A stretch of 64,000 nucleotides of DNA, taken from NCBI RefSeq assembly GCF_030286045.1, contig NZ_CP127390.1:3117482-3181481 (forward strand). The letters are read 5' to 3'. The position numbers and the translations under genes are program-made. The notes beneath the pieces are model-generated. The model made no database searches. It was not told the origin of the DNA and worked only from the letters and a program-made list of their open reading frames with translations. Each line of letters opens with the position of its first letter. Within the stretch, counting starts at the first letter, position 1. Shown piece after piece: positions 16,400 through 25,274 of the stretch. The stretch comes from Propionimicrobium sp. PCR01-08-3 (GTDB taxonomy: Bacteria > Actinomycetota > Actinomycetes > Propionibacteriales > Propionibacteriaceae).

Positions 16400-16783
16400 A
16401 TGACTGAAGAGCAAAGCGAGGAGACCGCCCGAGTGGCGCGCTTCGACGCCTTGCGTGCCGAACTGGCCGATATGGACGACACCGCACTCAAGGCCCGCTT
16501 CTGGGAACTGTGCGAGCAGGTGATGACGCCCGTCGTGGATTTGGCGCGCACCCACACTACCGCGTCCATCGAACGCTCGGTACTGCTGCGCATGGGTATC
16601 GATTCGAGCACCACCCATGCGGTTGTCGAAAACCTCTATCTGGCCGGCCTGCTCGGCAAAGGTGCCGGGCATGCCGTACTTCGGCTGTCCCGCCGTGATG
16701 GCGTCGACATCCGCGCCGCCGCCGCGCAGATCGCCGAGGATCCGGCCGTGCTCGACGGTCTCTTCGAGGGGAGCACGAAGTGA
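16400..16783 (+). CDS. oraS: D-ornithine 4,5-aminomutase, small subunit
   Basis: 127 residues, mainly helical, of the OraS family: RFDALRAELADMDDTALKARFWELCEQVMTPVVDLARTHTTASIERSVLLRMGIDS, then a glycine-rich C-terminal part. OraS packs against the catalytic barrel of OraE and is needed for activity of the PLP- and adenosylcobalamin-dependent mutase. AGGGAGG lies ten bases before the ATG. The stop overlaps the GTG of oraE (GTGA), matching tight co-production of the two subunits. Confidence 0.93.
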   Translation: MTEEQSEETARVARFDALRAELADMDDTALKARFWELCEQVMTPVVDLARTHTTASIERSVLLRMGIDSSTTHAVVENLYLAGLLGKGAGHAVLRLSRRDGVDIRAAAAQIAEDPAVLDGLFEGSTK

Positions 16784-18996
16784 GCGAGCATCTCGATCCG
16801 CAAGCCAAGATCGACGTCGAAGAAATCATCAGCGACCTGGAGCACTATCACCCGCCGCGCAAGGGCTGGACCTGGCGGGACTGCCCCAAAGAAGGCATCG
16901 ATATGGGCGCCTTCCATTACCGCGACATGTCGACGCCGCTGAAGCGCAGCGTGCCGATGCCGGCGGCAAAATACTTCGAGGGCATCGATCCACAGCCATC
17001 GTGCGTTGTCACCTCCGAGATCGCCTCCGGTCGTTTCGAGGACGACATCCGTCGCATGCGAATGGCAGCCTGGAACGGTGCCGATCACATTATGGTCATC
17101 CGCACCACGGGCCAGAGCCACATCGATGGCTTGATGGAAGGAACCCCCGAGGGCGTCGGTGGTGTGCCGATCACCCGCAAGCAGCTGCGCGCCAGTCGCA
17201 AGGCCTGCGACCTGATCGAGGATGAAGTCGGCCGGCCGATCAACTTCCACAGTTATGTCTCAGGTGTGGCTGGGCCCGAAGTCGCGGTGCTCTTCGCGGA
17301 GGAAGGCGTCAACGGCGCCCACCAGGATCCGCAATACAACGTGCTCTATCGCAATATCAATATGTACCGCAGCTTCGTGGACGCTGCCGAGGCCAAGAGC
17401 GTGATGGCCGGAGCGCGTATTTTCCAGATCGACGGCGCACACAATGCGAACGCGACCGCCCGTCAGGGTTGGAAGGTGATGCCCGAGCTGATGGTGCAGC
17501 ACGGCTTGAACTCGATCTTTTCGAAGATGGCCGGCATGCCCACGAATATGATCGGCCTGTCGACCGTGCCGCCGAGCGCACCGCCGGTGCCCAAGCTGTG
17601 GTACGACCTGCCCTACGCGGTGGCGCTGCGCGACTTCTTCTCGGACTACAAGATGCGCGCCCAGCAGAACACCCGCTACATCGAGTCGGACATTCCCGAG
17701 GCGATCCGCACCCACGTGGTCGACACCATGATCTCGATGCTGACCAGCGCCGATATCCAGTCGACCATCACCCCGGACGAGGGACGTAACCTGCCCTGGC
17801 ACTACAACTCGATTCGAGGCCTGCAGACCGTCAAGCAGACCTGGGCCGCGCTGGACGGCATCAAAGAGCTGCTGACCATCAACCGCGAAGGTCCTCTCGG
17901 CGACATGGTCCGCGATTTGAAGGAGCGCGCGATCGGTTTCTTGGCCGAAATGCTGCATGCCGGTGGCTACTTCGCAGCTGTCGAGCAGGGCTTCTTCGTC
18001 GATTCGGCCGAGTTCCCCGAACGCAATCACGACGGCATTGCCCGGGCGAGCGACGGCGGCACCGCGACCGGCACAGTGGTCGAACGGGATCCCGGTTATC
18101 TGGCGCCGGTCTGCGACCACTTCGGCAACAACGCACTGCCCGAAGGCATCGACAAGGCCTGCGACTTGATCGGCGGCTGCACGCTTTGTGATCCGTCGAA
18201 GATCGTCTACATCGACGAACTCGACCCTGAAGACAGCGTGGAGAAGCGGCTGGTCAAGACCGAGCAGTACCGCACCGGCGACTTGCTTCGTCCCGAAGCC
18301 GAATGGGCCGGTGATGGAGTCGCCTTGGTACAGCTGATGATCCCGGACAATGCCGAGATCGCGCGCGAGGCTGCTCTCGAGATGGCCAAGAAGATGGGAC
18401 TGAGCGAGCCGGAGGTCGTTAACCTGCAGGTTTTGCAGCCGGCCGAGGGCTGTTTCGTCGAGGTGAAGGGCCATGTCGGATTCGATATCGACAAGACGAC
18501 TCTGGTCATTCCCGAGAAACACGAGTTGCTCCCGGAGACTGAATTGCGTGAGGCCGTCAACGACAACGGCATCACGGTCGTCGCGGGCACTGTCGGAGAG
18601 GACGAGCATTCGGTGGGTATGCGTGAGATTCTCGATATCAAGCACGGTGGGATCGAGAAGTACGGCGTCAAATATCGCTATCTCGGCACCTCGGTGCCCG
18701 TCGAGAAAATGGTCGATGCCGCGATCGAAACGGGCGCAGATGCCATCTTGATTTCGACGATCATCAGCCATAACGAGGTGCACCGCACCATGATGAAGAA
18801 GCTGGCCGAGATCGCCGCGGAAAAAGGCGTCCGCGACAAGATGGTGCTTATCGCCGGCGGTACTCAAGTTAGCCGCGACATGGCTGCCGAAACCGGCTTG
18901 GACGCCACCTTCGGGCGCGGAACCAAAGGCATTGATGTGCTGGACGCGATCGTACGTACGATGCGCGACCACGACATGCTGAAGGTGAGTGAGTAG
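16780..18996 (+). CDS. oraE: D-ornithine 4,5-aminomutase, large catalytic subunit
   Basis: 738 residues, the usual OraE length. The N-terminal two thirds form the TIM-barrel region (VTSEIASGRFEDDIRRMRMAAWNGADHIMVIRTTGQSHIDGLMEGTPEGVGG...). The C-terminal Rossmann domain binds adenosylcobalamin through DEHSVG (H610 as the lower axial ligand), and K621, eleven residues later, sits where the PLP Schiff-base lysine is found in the clostridial enzyme (His618/Lys629 there). It moves the terminal amino group of D-ornithine to C4. All cofactor residues are present, so the enzyme should be active. Three bases separate it from the reactivase gene. Confidence 0.96.
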   Translation: MSEHLDPQAKIDVEEIISDLEHYHPPRKGWTWRDCPKEGIDMGAFHYRDMSTPLKRSVPMPAAKYFEGIDPQPSCVVTSEIASGRFEDDIRRMRMAAWNGADHIMVIRTTGQSHIDGLMEGTPEGVGGVPITRKQLRASRKACDLIEDEVGRPINFHSYVSGVAGPEVAVLFAEEGVNGAHQDPQYNVLYRNINMYRSFVDAAEAKSVMAGARIFQIDGAHNANATARQGWKVMPELMVQHGLNSIFSKMAGMPTNMIGLSTVPPSAPPVPKLWYDLPYAVALRDFFSDYKMRAQQNTRYIESDIPEAIRTHVVDTMISMLTSADIQSTITPDEGRNLPWHYNSIRGLQTVKQTWAALDGIKELLTINREGPLGDMVRDLKERAIGFLAEMLHAGGYFAAVEQGFFVDSAEFPERNHDGIARASDGGTATGTVVERDPGYLAPVCDHFGNNALPEGIDKACDLIGGCTLCDPSKIVYIDELDPEDSVEKRLVKTEQYRTGDLLRPEAEWAGDGVALVQLMIPDNAEIAREAALEMAKKMGLSEPEVVNLQVLQPAEGCFVEVKGHVGFDIDKTTLVIPEKHELLPETELREAVNDNGITVVAGTVGEDEHSVGMREILDIKHGGIEKYGVKYRYLGTSVPVEKMVDAAIETGADAILISTIISHNEVHRTMMKKLAEIAAEKGVRDKMVLIAGGTQVSRDMAAETGLDATFGRGTKGIDVLDAIVRTMRDHDMLKVSE

Positions 18997-18999
18997 GCG

Positions 19000-20379
19000 A
19001 TGAAGACCGTCGTCACGCTGGAGATCGGCTCCACGATCACCAAGGCAAACGCGTTCTACCTGGCTGATGGCCGGTTCACGCATATCGGCCAGGGGTTCGC
19101 CTCTACCTCGGTGAAGCAAGGCGATGTCGGCCTCGGCGTGGCGGCGGCCATCGACCAGATGCGCTCCTCGTCGGATGTCCCTACCAGTGGCGTCGAGACA
19201 TTCGTGAACAGCTCGGCCGCTGGTGGGCTGCGGATGAGCGTCCATGGGCTGACGGCTGGCATGACCGCCCGCGCCGCCAAGGAGGCGGCTTTGGGTGCCG
19301 GCGCGATCGTCGTGCAGACCACGGCCGGGTCGATTGATTCGTACGATGTCGATGATCTGCGGGAAGCTCAACCGAATATCATTCTGCTTGCCGGCGGTGT
19401 GGATTACGGCGAAAAGGACATCGTCGTCAACAATGCTCGGATGATCGCGCGGGCTGGTCTTGATGTTCCGGTGGTATATGCCGGAAATGTCGCGGTACGT
19501 CGCCGCGTGCGAGGCATTTTCGCCGATGCCGGTATCCAGCTGATGTGCGCCGACAACGTCTTTCCGGATGTCGACGTACTGCATATCGAACCGGTCCGGG
19601 CGCTCATTCACGAGGTGTTCAACGAACACATCACGAAGGCACCAGGTATGACGGCGCTAGCCGATATCTCTACTTTCGATATCCTGCCTACGCCTGGCGC
19701 GGTGCTGCTGGCTACCGAGATATTTGCAGATGCCCTCGGGGATGCCTTAGTGATCGATGTGGGTGGTGCCACTACCGACATTCACAGCGTCACCGACGGC
19801 ACTCTCGAATGGACAAGTCGGACGATCGATCCTGAGCCGAGGGCCAAACGCACGGTCGAGGGCGATCTGGGCGTGTACGTGAATGCCCACCGGATCGCGG
19901 CCTTGACCGGCGATACCGGAGACGAGGAGAGATTCCAGTTCTTGCGGGCTATGCCCGCAGCCGAACAAGAAGTGAGGTTGACCCACTGGCTGACTGAGCA
20001 TGCGGTGGAAGCCGGGATCCGCCGGCACGCCGGGAGCGTGAACGACTTGTTCACACCCACCGGGAAAGTGCAAATCGTGCGAGGCAAGGATTTGACCGCA
20101 GTGCGCTGGATCGTGGGCACGGGCGGTGCGCTAACCCGAGTGCCCGGCGGCGAGGAGATCTTGGCAGGTATCCGACTCGGAGCGGGATCCCGGCTGCTGC
20201 CGCCACCTGAGGCGAGCATTCTCATCGATCGAGACTATCGCTTCTCGGCCCTGGGCACGCTGGCGCAGGTCTACCACGATGAGGTCGCCGCGACCTTCGT
20301 CGACTGGGTTGCTTCGACGACCGGAAAATCTGGAGCCGCTCTGGCTATCGAGCAAACCGCCGGAGAAGTGACGGAGTGA
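19000..20379 (+). CDS. MutL/GlmL-like reactivating ATPase for the aminomutase
   Basis: 459 residues of the MutL/GlmL family (actin-like ATPase fold). The phosphate-1 motif EIGSTITKANAF lies at the N terminus and phosphate-2 VIDVGGATTDIHS in the middle, with NIILLAGGVDYGEKD and a C-terminal WIVGTGGALTRVPGGEEIL. In glutamate mutase clusters GlmL is thought to exchange damaged cobalamin; the same gene lies in clostridial ornithine clusters. Here it directly follows oraE, so the role is reactivation of OraSE (inference from context). Confidence 0.88.
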   Translation: MKTVVTLEIGSTITKANAFYLADGRFTHIGQGFASTSVKQGDVGLGVAAAIDQMRSSSDVPTSGVETFVNSSAAGGLRMSVHGLTAGMTARAAKEAALGAGAIVVQTTAGSIDSYDVDDLREAQPNIILLAGGVDYGEKDIVVNNARMIARAGLDVPVVYAGNVAVRRRVRGIFADAGIQLMCADNVFPDVDVLHIEPVRALIHEVFNEHITKAPGMTALADISTFDILPTPGAVLLATEIFADALGDALVIDVGGATTDIHSVTDGTLEWTSRTIDPEPRAKRTVEGDLGVYVNAHRIAALTGDTGDEERFQFLRAMPAAEQEVRLTHWLTEHAVEAGIRRHAGSVNDLFTPTGKVQIVRGKDLTAVRWIVGTGGALTRVPGGEEILAGIRLGAGSRLLPPPEASILIDRDYRFSALGTLAQVYHDEVAATFVDWVASTTGKSGAALAIEQTAGEVTE

Positions 20380-20383
20380 ACCC

Positions 20384-21466
20384 ATGACTACTTGCACACC
20401 CAGACTCGAGATTTATCCGGAGCGGATTGCCGGGAACGCTCGGGCACTGATTGCCGAATGCGCCGCGCACGGCATTCAGGTGGCCGCGGTCAGCAAGGTT
20501 ATGCAGGCCCATCCGGTCGTCCTGGAAGCATTCGCGGACGCAGAAGTGGCGATGGTGGCTGACTCGCGGATCGCGAACCTCGTGCGCGTCACTGAATTCG
20601 GGCTGCGTGCGCCACGGCTGTTGCTGCGGCCACCGTCGCCAAGCGAGGCATCTCGTGCTGTGCGGTGGGCGGACTACTCGCTCAACTCATCGGCCGAGAC
20701 GGTGGCTGCGTTGTCCCGTGCGGCGGTCGAGCAGAAAACCAGACACGCGGTGATCATGATGGTTGATGTCGGTGACTTGCGTGAGGGCATCTGGCCCGAT
20801 CGGGTGATCGATGAGGTTGCGAAGGCCGCGTCGTTGCCGCAGATCGAACTGGCCGGTTTGGGGACCAATCTGGCGTGTTACGGCGGAGTGCTGCCGAGTG
20901 CAGAAAAGATGGCCATGCTGGTGGATCTGCGGGAGCAATGCCGCCAGGCCACCGGGCTGTCGCTGGACCTGCTCTCGGGTGGCAATAGCGCCAATCTCAA
21001 TCTGCTGGCCAGCGGGGCCATGCCAGACGAGATAAACCACCTTCGGCTGGGCGAGTCCATCATCCTCGGCCGTGAAACTCTCGACCGCAAACCTTGGCGA
21101 GGTACTCGGCAAGACGCTGTACGAGTGGTTGCCGAGGTAATAGAACTGGAGCGCAAGCCGTCAGTACCAGTCGGCGAGGTAGGTCAGGACGCCTTCGGAC
21201 AGTATCCCGTTGTGGTGGATAGGGGCACACGCTGGCGGGCAATTTGCAATCTGGGCCGTCAGGATGCGTCTCCTGACGGTCTCACCCCTCAAGACCCAGG
21301 AATCATTGTGGTTGGCGCCAGCTCAGACCACCTGATTCTCGACGTCACCGACGCGAGTAGCGAGGTCCGGCTGGGCAGTGAGCTGAGCTTCTCGCCAAAC
21401 TACGCCGCCTTGTTGGCCGCCAGCACTTCACCGTACGTACACAAGCAGGCAGTCCGCGCCTGCTGA
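20384..21466 (+). CDS. orr: ornithine racemase (PLP-dependent)
   Basis: 360 residues of the alanine-racemase N-terminal fold type III with the PLP lysine K38 in VAAVSKVMQAHP and a phosphate-binding region LLSGGNSANLNLL. The KVxQ pattern in place of KADAYGHG, and the place in the ora cluster, separate it from Alr. It converts L-ornithine to D-ornithine, the OraSE substrate. The ribosome site and start (GGAGTGAACCCATGAC) are identical to those of the ATP-grasp gene at 24292. A hairpin region follows before ald. Confidence 0.88.
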   Translation: MTTCTPRLEIYPERIAGNARALIAECAAHGIQVAAVSKVMQAHPVVLEAFADAEVAMVADSRIANLVRVTEFGLRAPRLLLRPPSPSEASRAVRWADYSLNSSAETVAALSRAAVEQKTRHAVIMMVDVGDLREGIWPDRVIDEVAKAASLPQIELAGLGTNLACYGGVLPSAEKMAMLVDLREQCRQATGLSLDLLSGGNSANLNLLASGAMPDEINHLRLGESIILGRETLDRKPWRGTRQDAVRVVAEVIELERKPSVPVGEVGQDAFGQYPVVVDRGTRWRAICNLGRQDASPDGLTPQDPGIIVVGASSDHLILDVTDASSEVRLGSELSFSPNYAALLAASTSPYVHKQAVRAC

Positions 21467-21498
21467 CACGCGATCGGTTTGCAGCCGACAGAACGACT

Positions 21499-21530
21499 CA
21501 ATTCGGCACTGACAGCCGAGTCGAACGAGA
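21499..21530 (+). other. intercistronic hairpin between orr and ald
   Basis: TCGGC-actgaca-GCCGA with CGAC/GTCG flanking it forms a stem in the 140-base gap. There is no T-run, so processing or mRNA stabilising is more likely than termination. Confidence 0.35.
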
Positions 21531-21606
21531 GAACAGCCAACCCTCAAGACCGCGTCAGAGCACCCAAAAACAGTTGAACAAGACCCATTCAAAGGAGAAA
21601 AGGCAG

Positions 21607-22731
21607 ATGAAAATCGGAGTTCCCGCAGAAGTGAAGAACCAGGAGCATCGCGTCTCCATGACCCCGGCAGGCGTGCATCACTTGGTTGCGCGCGGACATC
21701 AGGTACTCGTCCAGTCCGGCGCCGGTCTCGGATCCGCGATCACCGATGAGGACTATCGCGCGGCTGGCGCGTCCATCGTCCCAACCGCGGCCGATGCCTG
21801 GAGCGAGGCCGAGCTACTGGTGAAGGTGAAGGAGCCGATCGCTTCGGAGTACGGCTTCCTGCGTGATGACCTGGTGCTGTTCACCTACCTGCATCTGGCC
21901 GCGGACGAGGCGCAGACCCAGGCCCTGCTTCAGGCGGGCACTTTGGCGATCGCGTACGAGACCGTGCAGACCGATCGCGGCGGGCTTCCGCTGCTGCAGC
22001 CAATGAGCGAAGTGGCTGGCCGGCTTTCGACGTTGGTGGGCGCCCAGGCATTGATGAAACACAACGGTGGGCGCGGCGTACTGGTACCGGGAGTCCCCGG
22101 TGTGGCGCCGGCCAAGGTTGCGGTGATCGGCGGTGGCACCGCTGGACGTAACGCCGCGCAGATGGCTCACGGTATGCGAGCAGATGTCACCATCTTTGAC
22201 ATCGACGCGGAAACCATGGTCGCTCTGGACGCCGAGTTCGACGGTCAGGTCAAGACCCGGATGTCGACGGCATATGCGATCCAGGAGGCGGTGCGCGAGG
22301 CCGACCTGGTGATCGGCGCCGTATTGGTGCCGGGCGCCAAGGCACCAAAATTGGTCACCAACGAGATGGTTGCCAACGCCAAGCCAGGCTCGGTCTTTGT
22401 GGACATCGCCGTCGATCAGGGCGGCTGCTTCGCCGATACCCATGCGACGACGCATGCGGAGCCTACCTACCAGGTACACGACTCGGTCTTCTACGCAGTT
22501 GCCAATATGCCCGGTGCGGTGCCTGTCACCTCGACCCATGCACTGACCAATGCGACCTTGCCATACATCACCGAACTGGCAGACAACGGCTGGCGCCAGG
22601 CACTAAACGCCGATCATGTGTTGGCCCGTGGCTTGTCGACTTCCGCGGGCAAGCTCACCAGCCTGCCGGTAGCCCGTGACCTTGGTCTCGCCGCCCAGTA
22701 CGTCCCGGCCGACGACGTCCTGGTCGGCTGA
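21607..22731 (+). CDS. ald: alanine dehydrogenase
   Basis: 374 residues from the ATG at 21607, with AAAGGAGA ahead; an upstream in-frame ATG at 21574 lacks family sequence. Diagnostic stretches are MKIGVPAEVKNQEHRVSMTPAGV, LLVKVKEPIASEY, FTYLHLAAD, the NAD-binding VAVIGGGTAGRNAAQMA and the catalytic region FVDIAVDQGGCF. It deaminates L-alanine to pyruvate and ammonia with NADH formation (or the reverse). OrtAB releases D-alanine, so this gene needs a racemase step first; alr upstream could give it. Location after orr makes catabolic use likely. Confidence 0.95.
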   Translation: MKIGVPAEVKNQEHRVSMTPAGVHHLVARGHQVLVQSGAGLGSAITDEDYRAAGASIVPTAADAWSEAELLVKVKEPIASEYGFLRDDLVLFTYLHLAADEAQTQALLQAGTLAIAYETVQTDRGGLPLLQPMSEVAGRLSTLVGAQALMKHNGGRGVLVPGVPGVAPAKVAVIGGGTAGRNAAQMAHGMRADVTIFDIDAETMVALDAEFDGQVKTRMSTAYAIQEAVREADLVIGAVLVPGAKAPKLVTNEMVANAKPGSVFVDIAVDQGGCFADTHATTHAEPTYQVHDSVFYAVANMPGAVPVTSTHALTNATLPYITELADNGWRQALNADHVLARGLSTSAGKLTSLPVARDLGLAAQYVPADDVLVG

Positions 22732-22771
22732 AAACCGTTCATCAAGACGAACCCACCTCCACCAATAGCTC

Positions 22772-22797
22772 GCCGGGCGTGTGTGGTGACGCCCGGC
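22772..22797 (+). other. intercistronic hairpin between ald and the permease gene
   Basis: GCCGGGCGT (22772-22780) and ACGCCCGGC (22789-22797) form a perfect nine-pair stem with an eight-base loop. No T-run follows. It may lower or protect expression of the downstream permease part of the operon. Confidence 0.5.
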
Positions 22798-22832
22798 AGG
22801 CTCCGGCAGTGCACGAACAAGGGAGTTCACAC

Positions 22833-24287
22833 GTGAGTGATACCGAGATAACACCTGAGGCTGACCTATTGGCCGAAGCCTCGATCGAAGAACGCGAACT
22901 CGAACGCGGCCTTTCCAATCGCCACCTGCAACTCATCGCCCTCGGCGGTGCCATCGGCACCGGCATGTTCATGGGATCCAGCCGGACGATCAACGTCGCC
23001 GGCCCCTCCAGCATGCTGGTCTACGCTCTGATCGGTTTCTTCCTCTACTTCATGATGCGCGCCATGGGAGAGATGCTCCTGGCCAATCTGAAGTACAAGT
23101 CATTCCGCGATATCGCCGAGGACATGCTCGGTCCCGCCGGCGGCTTCATCGTCGGTTGGACCTACTGGTTCAGCTGGATCGTCGCGGCCATGGGCGACCT
23201 GGCGGCCATCACCGGTTATGCCCAGTACTGGTGGCCGGAGGTGCCGCTCTGGCTGCCATCGGCGACGTTAGCGGTCGTGCTCTTCCTGCTGAATGTGCTG
23301 GCGGTGCGCTTCTTCGGTGAGGCCGAGTTTTGGTTCGCCTTGATCAAGCTCGTGGCGGTCGGCGCGCTGATCATTGTCGCGGCCTGGCTGCTGGCAAGCA
23401 GCTTCGTCTCCCCGGAGGGCAACGCCGCACAGATCTCGAACCTGTGGAATGACGGCGGCTTCTTCCCGAACGGCGCTCTCGGTTTCCTGGGTGGTTTCCA
23501 GATCGCCTTCTTCGCCTTCGTCGGTCTCGAAGTCGTCGGCACCGCCGCGGCCGAGACCAGAAACCCCGAGCGCAACCTGCCGCGTGCGATCAACGCGATC
23601 CCGGTTCGCCTGGCCCTCTTCTACGTGCTGGCGCTGGCCGCCATCTGTGCCGTCATCCCGTGGCGTTCGGTTGTTCCCGGTATCAGCCCGTTCGTGTCGA
23701 TGTTCGGTCTGGCCGGCTTCGGTGCGGCTGCCTCGGTGATGAACTTTGTCCTGCTGACCGCTGCTGCATCATCTGACAACTCCGGTATGTACTCGACCTC
23801 GCGTATGATGTACGGCTTAGCGCTCGACGGGCAGGCGCCAAAGGCATTCGGCAAGTTGTCGAAACGTAACGTGCCGCAGAACGCACTAATCGTCTCGCTA
23901 GTGATGCTGATGGGTGGCGTAGCGTTCCTTTACACCTCGGATACCATCATCGAAGCCTTTACACTGGTCACCTCGATCGCCGCGGTGCTCTTCATCTTCA
24001 CCTGGTCGGTCATCGTCGTCTGCTATCTGGTGTACCGCCGCAAGTACCCCGAACTGCACCAAAAGTCCATCTATAAGATGCCTGGTGGCATCGTGGCGGC
24101 ATGGGCGGTCATCGCCTTCTTCGTGATCAGCACGGTAATCCTCTGCTTTGACGCGGAAACACGCCAAGCAGTGTTCGTCACGCCGATCTGGTTCGTCGTC
24201 ATCGGTGTGGCCTACTTCTTCCATTCGCGGCGACTCAAGAATCCTGGCGCTACGCAGACGACAGCAGTCGGCGAGCAACAGGAGTGA
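22833..24287 (+). CDS. APC-family amino acid permease (CycA-like)
   Basis: 484 residues from a GTG with AGGGAG upstream. There are about twelve membrane helices, beginning with the signature NRHLQLIALGGAIGTGMFMGSS and followed by GPSSMLVYALIGFFLYFMMRAMGEM and FVGLEVVGTAAAETRNPERNLPRAINAIPVR, as in the amino-acid/proton symporters of the AAT branch (CycA, the D-serine/D-alanine/glycine carrier, is one relative). In this operon it could import ornithine or alanine, or carry D-alanine; substrate is inferred only from context. Confidence 0.88.
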   Translation: MSDTEITPEADLLAEASIEERELERGLSNRHLQLIALGGAIGTGMFMGSSRTINVAGPSSMLVYALIGFFLYFMMRAMGEMLLANLKYKSFRDIAEDMLGPAGGFIVGWTYWFSWIVAAMGDLAAITGYAQYWWPEVPLWLPSATLAVVLFLLNVLAVRFFGEAEFWFALIKLVAVGALIIVAAWLLASSFVSPEGNAAQISNLWNDGGFFPNGALGFLGGFQIAFFAFVGLEVVGTAAAETRNPERNLPRAINAIPVRLALFYVLALAAICAVIPWRSVVPGISPFVSMFGLAGFGAAASVMNFVLLTAAASSDNSGMYSTSRMMYGLALDGQAPKAFGKLSKRNVPQNALIVSLVMLMGGVAFLYTSDTIIEAFTLVTSIAAVLFIFTWSVIVVCYLVYRRKYPELHQKSIYKMPGGIVAAWAVIAFFVISTVILCFDAETRQAVFVTPIWFVVIGVAYFFHSRRLKNPGATQTTAVGEQQE

Positions 24288-24291
24288 ACCC

Positions 24292-25209
24292 ATGACCGGG
24301 GAACGTATTGCTCTGGTGACCACCGACGCCGAATTCCTCGGTGATGAGGAGCGTGATATCGAGGCGCTGGTGTCTGCGCTGAAGACCCGCAGATTCGAGG
24401 TCGAGACCCCGATCTGGTACGACCAGCAAGTGGACTGGTCGGGCTTTGATCTGGCAGTGATGCGTTCACCGTGGGACTACCCGGGACGCTATGCAGAGTT
24501 CATGCACTGGCTCGACCAGGTCACTCAGCAGGTGCGCGTCTTGAACCCGCCCGAATTGATCAAGTGGGATATGGACAAACGTTATCTGCAGGATCTGGCG
24601 AATGCCGGGGTGCCCTGCGCCCCGTTTGAGTTCTGTACCCGACCGGCACAGGTGGGCGAGGCGATCGCGAACTGTAAGGCCGCCAGCGTGATCGTCAAAC
24701 CCACCGTCTCGGTGGCCTCCGCCAACACTGGATGGTTCGCCAGCGACGACCCGTCGGCGCTGACGTTGGCTCGCCAGATCTTCGCTCTTGGCAAGACAGT
24801 AATGGTGCAGCCTGCCATCGAGCACGTCACCCGGCACGGCGAGAACGCACTGATCTACTTCAACGGCGAGTTCGCCGCGTCCTTCCATAAAGGCCCGATC
24901 CTCACTTTCGGCGGTGGCTACATCGGTGGCCACTACATCGAGGACATTTCACGCGGCCACCCGACCGCGGCGGAGATCGCCGTGGGTGACCAGGTGATGG
25001 CGGCGATCCAAACGATCGGTCGCGGTCGCGGCTTCTCCAGCGATGCACAGACGCCGCTCTACGCTCGGATCGACGTGGCGATGGCCGCGGGCACCCAGCC
25101 TCAGATCCTCGAGGTCGAGGCCTTCGAGCCGGCGTATTTCGCGGACATCATTCCTGAGGTCGCCGAGATCTTCGCCCAGGCGGTGATTGATAGGCTGGCC
25201 GCAAGGTAA
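24292..25209 (+). CDS. ATP-grasp ligase of unknown substrate
   Basis: 305 residues from the ATG at 24292 with GGAG eight bases upstream. The ATP-grasp pattern is clear: LNPPELIKWDMDKRYLQDLANAGVP (about 85-108), the nucleotide lysine K136 in VIVKPTVSVASANTGWF, the MVQPAIEHVTRHGENALIYFNGEFAASFHK strand region and a metal-binding end PQILEVEAFEPAYF. It resembles stand-alone ATP-grasp proteins of the DcsG/glutathione-synthetase-like group, which join a carboxylate to an amine or cyclise an amino-acid derivative. It is co-transcribed with the ornithine genes, whose products include D-alanine. The actual reaction is unknown. Confidence 0.75.
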   Translation: MTGERIALVTTDAEFLGDEERDIEALVSALKTRRFEVETPIWYDQQVDWSGFDLAVMRSPWDYPGRYAEFMHWLDQVTQQVRVLNPPELIKWDMDKRYLQDLANAGVPCAPFEFCTRPAQVGEAIANCKAASVIVKPTVSVASANTGWFASDDPSALTLARQIFALGKTVMVQPAIEHVTRHGENALIYFNGEFAASFHKGPILTFGGGYIGGHYIEDISRGHPTAAEIAVGDQVMAAIQTIGRGRGFSSDAQTPLYARIDVAMAAGTQPQILEVEAFEPAYFADIIPEVAEIFAQAVIDRLAAR

Positions 25210-25274
25210 TTTCCCGTCAGGACTTCATTCAGCAAAGATGTGGACGAAGTCGTCCGCATCGGGGAGGAGCCCCA

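Noticed and set aside
17260-19629. A 789-codon open frame on the minus strand
   Set aside because: It lies wholly opposite oraE and the MutL-like gene, whose motifs and spacing are clear; the frame is a by-product of high GC codon use.
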